Part shown: positions 62,116-64,000 of the stretch, one piece after another | How positions within the stretch are numbered: position 1 is the first letter of the stretch | How the letters are laid out: each line of letters begins with the position of its first letter | NCBI GenBank assembly: GCA_051657715.1 | Contig: JBOFLF010000017.1 | Coordinates: 13,513 to 77,512 of the forward strand | Source of the DNA: JBOFBH01 sp051657715 | Lineage (GTDB): Bacteria > Actinomycetota > Actinomycetes > Actinomycetales > Angustibacteraceae | Length of the DNA stretch: 64,000 nt | Direction: 5' to 3' | Translations under genes and position numbers: made by a program | The notes under the pieces: model-generated | What the model saw: only the letters and a program-made list of their open reading frames with translations | Database searches by the model: none | What the model was told of the DNA's origin: nothing

Positions 62116-62160
62116 CTGAAAATCGGAAGGTCGGCGGTTCGACCCCGCCCCTGGCCACCA
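62116..62160 (+). other. attR: right copy of the 45-bp att core
   Basis: Identical to 58056-58100 from CTGAAAATCGG to the CCA, then sequence diverges. It marks the right end of the element. Confidence 0.9.
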
Positions 62161-62231
62161 TCGATCAGCCGCCCCACCTGTGCTGATGTCATTGGTGGAA
62201 GCCCGGAAGGCTTCCGACCGGGCCGGATTGC

Positions 62232-64000
62232 TCACGCCGGTGTGTGCGTTCGGTCGGGGACGGCCGCCGCTCCGACGGTGGGGTGGCTGCCGGTGTCGGC
62301 CCTCGTCGTTCGTCTGGTGATGCTGATCCCTGGGTCGAGGATGCCGGCCTCGATGGCGACGATCATCAGGGCCAGGCCCTTGGAGTAGAAGCGGGCGTCG
62401 CGGAAGCCACCGGCGGCGAACCACAGCCGTTCGTGCCCGCAGTGGCGGAAGGTGGTGCGCAGCTCACCGTTCGGGTCGAGGCCCCACACCGTCGCGAGTT
62501 CGTCGGTGATGTCGTCCCCGAGGAGTGGGCGGGCCGCCTCGCGCATGTTCTGGTAGCCGGTGCACAGGACCAGCGTGTCGGCCGGGACGGTCGTCCCGTC
62601 CTCGAGGACCGCACCGTCGGCGGTGAGGGCGACGACCTCCCCGTGGCGCACGGCGATCTTGTGGTCGATGATGAGCTGGGCGGCGCCCTTGTCGATGTAG
62701 TAGCCCCCGGCGCGGGTGTAGGTGGCGTGCATCATGCCGGTCCGGCTTGGTCCCGGGGTGGTGGCGAAGCCTGATCGTTCGAGGTTCTCGAGCATGTCCG
62801 CGTCGGACGTCGCGATCATGTCGGTGACGTAGGGCGCGAGGTTGAACGCCAGCTGCAGGGGCATGGAGTTGGCCAGCAGGTCGGCCTCCTCGATCGGTGG
62901 GCTCGATTCGCCGTAGTAGGCGCCGTGGAACGCTGGGATCCCGTGGCGCTGGGAGAGGACGTGGGTCGGTCCGCGCTGCACGACGGTGACGTGTGCTCCG
63001 TGTTCGTAGGCGTCCTGGGCGACGTCGAGGGCGCTGGAGCCAGCTCCGACGACGACGACCTCCTTGCCGTTGAGCCCGGCGCCGCCGACGTGCGAGGACG
63101 AGTGGTGCACCGCTCCGGTGAAGGCCTCGATCCCCGGGATGCTGGGGACCTGCGGTAGGCCGTGGTTCCCGGTCGCGAGGACGAGGTGCCGGGGGCGGAG
63201 GGTCCTGGAGGCGCCCGAGCGGTCCACGTCGACGGTCCATCGTCCGGCGCGGGCGTCGTACCGCGCTCGCCGGGCGGTCGCATCCGTCCACACGTCGAGG
63301 TCCGTGAACCGGGCGTAGCACTCCATCCAGTCGGCCAGCTGGTCCTTCGGTGTCAGGAGAGGCCAGGGGTCGGGGAAGGTCATGTAGGGGAACTGGGTGG
63401 ACCACTTGGTCTCGTGGAGCACCAGACCGCTGTACCGGTGTCGCCAGGTGTCGCCGATCCGCTGTCCCCGGTCGACGACGAGGGCGTTGACCCCCAGGTG
63501 CCCGAGCCGAGCGGCGAGGAACAGCCCACAGTGCCCACCGCCGATGATGAGCACGGTGGGGTCCTGGTCGGCGAAGTCCGCTCGGGTCCTGCGTCGGTCG
63601 ACCTCGATCCGCCGCTGTCCAGGGGTGGCTGCGACGTTGTACTCGTCGCGTTGCAGGTCGCGGATCGCCACCTCCAGACCTGGGTGGTCGGTCAACCCCT
63701 CCAGGGACGTCGAGACGGTCCACGCTCGCCAGTTGTTGGTGTCGTCGGGCAGCAGCCGGATGACGCCACGGCCGGCACCGACGGCTGTGGTGAAGGTGAA
63801 CAGGGCCTCGACGTAGGCGTCGGCCTGCAGGGTGGCGGGAAGGCGTTCGTCGAGCACGATTCCGCCGAAGCCGGAGGAGTCGAGATGAGCGGCGAGGAGT
63901 TCGACGACGGCGTCCGGCCCGTGTGCGGCCACGACGTCCCACGTCAGGGCGTAGATGTCCCGCCACCACGGATCGGGTCCGAGCAGTGCTCTGAGGGCGA
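62232..64000 (-). CDS. FAD-dependent monooxygenase, YUCCA/FMO-like (5' end outside window)
   Basis: The frame is open to the right edge, so the N-terminus is missing. The visible 589 residues have an NTF2-like segment (FGGIVLDERLPATLQADAYVE...), an FAD motif VLIIGGGHCGLFLAARLG, an NADPH motif VVVVGAGSSALDVAQDA and a late ATG-like LVLCTGYQNM. FMO-type KWSTQFPY is present, but the Baeyer-Villiger fingerprint FxGxxxHxxxWP is not. The likely role is NADPH-dependent oxygenation of a small organic molecule; the substrate is unknown. It lies just outside attR. Confidence 0.82.
   Translation of the reverse strand, partial: ALRALLGPDPWWRDIYALTWDVVAAHGPDAVVELLAAHLDSSGFGGIVLDERLPATLQADAYVEALFTFTTAVGAGRGVIRLLPDDTNNWRAWTVSTSLEGLTDHPGLEVAIRDLQRDEYNVAATPGQRRIEVDRRRTRADFADQDPTVLIIGGGHCGLFLAARLGHLGVNALVVDRGQRIGDTWRHRYSGLVLHETKWSTQFPYMTFPDPWPLLTPKDQLADWMECYARFTDLDVWTDATARRARYDARAGRWTVDVDRSGASRTLRPRHLVLATGNHGLPQVPSIPGIEAFTGAVHHSSSHVGGAGLNGKEVVVVGAGSSALDVAQDAYEHGAHVTVVQRGPTHVLSQRHGIPAFHGAYYGESSPPIEEADLLANSMPLQLAFNLAPYVTDMIATSDADMLENLERSGFATTPGPSRTGMMHATYTRAGGYYIDKGAAQLIIDHKIAVRHGEVVALTADGAVLEDGTTVPADTLVLCTGYQNMREAARPLLGDDITDELATVWGLDPNGELRTTFRHCGHERLWFAAGGFRDARFYSKGLALMIVAIEAGILDPGISITRRTTRADTGSHPTVGAAAVPDRTHTPA

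Larger units (their letters stand above)
58101..62160. mobile_element. Integrative element in tRNA-Phe, about 4.1 kb, decayed
   Basis: The element is bounded by 45-bp direct repeats. It carries an integrase and excisionase next to attL, a DUF1508/YegP-like gene, an HTH antitoxin-PIN toxin pair and a DUF6907-like gene. No replication or transfer genes are seen, so it is either a satellite or the remnant of a larger AICE-type element. Integrase, PIN toxin and the DUF6907-like gene are all frameshifted. Confidence 0.85.

Overview
The window is a high-GC actinobacterial (Actinomycetota) chromosome segment spanning the replication origin. Several things support this: the order gyrA-gyrB-dciA-recF-gnd-dnaN-oriC-dnaA-rpmH-rnpA-yidD-yidC-jag-rsmG-parA-parB; actinobacterial marker genes (DUF3566 protein, the 38-residue DLW-39 mini-protein, a type VII secretion-associated ATPase, an Ino1-type inositol phosphate synthase, DUF6049, a class F-like sortase); and frequent GTG starts with 4-bp stop/start overlaps. 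I cannot name the genus.

Layout. 0-3.3 kb: edge of a type VII secretion-associated locus (Gly-rich protein, YbaB-like protein, MinD/EspI-like ATPase) with the debris of a toxin-antitoxin pair. 3.4-5.6 kb: LuxR response regulator, tRNA-Ala, DLW-39, tRNA-Ile, DUF3566 protein. 5.7-14.5 kb: gyrA, gyrB, dciA, recF, gnd and dnaN, all on the minus strand. 14.5-15.4 kb: oriC. 15.4-22.6 kb: dnaA and the divergent rpmH-to-parB run. This block is visibly AT-richer than everything around it and carries two parS-like sites. 22.6-24.25 kb: a graveyard of ISL3 and IS3 remnants. 24.5-35.8 kb: a tightly overlapped minus-strand cell-envelope/redox operon (NUDIX, DUF6049, murJ, small membrane protein, NlpC/P60 hydrolase, pseudokinase, ECF sigma, anti-sigma, trxB, trxA). 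35.9-48.4 kb: CCA-adding enzyme, MFS exporter, two paralogous class A penicillin-binding proteins flanking ino1 and padR, a GT87-like mannosyltransferase, a DUF4397 surface protein and a sortase. 48.4-57.6 kb: GGDEF/EAL protein, cysH and sulfite reductase with a leader peptide, topoisomerase IB, a trpE/trpG-like pair with a short overlapping upstream ORF, and a zincin. 57.7-58.1 kb: tRNA-Glu, tRNA-Asp and tRNA-Phe. 58.1-62.16 kb: a 4-kb integrative element in tRNA-Phe, bounded by a perfect 45-bp repeat, in which three genes carry frameshifts. 62.2-64 kb: a flavin monooxygenase running off the window.

The most noteworthy observations are: a Cys leader peptide of the actinobacterial HVDL type before the sulfite reductase operon; an Arg/Pro-rich 35-codon ORF overlapping the start of the trpE-like gene; a class A PBP whose KTG motif has become TIG beside an intact paralogue; Ser at the quinolone-critical Gly position of GyrA; a CKPC thioredoxin; a second DnaA-box cluster upstream of gyrB; and the AT-rich dnaA-parB block. 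All functions are inferred by reading the sequence; no database search was run.
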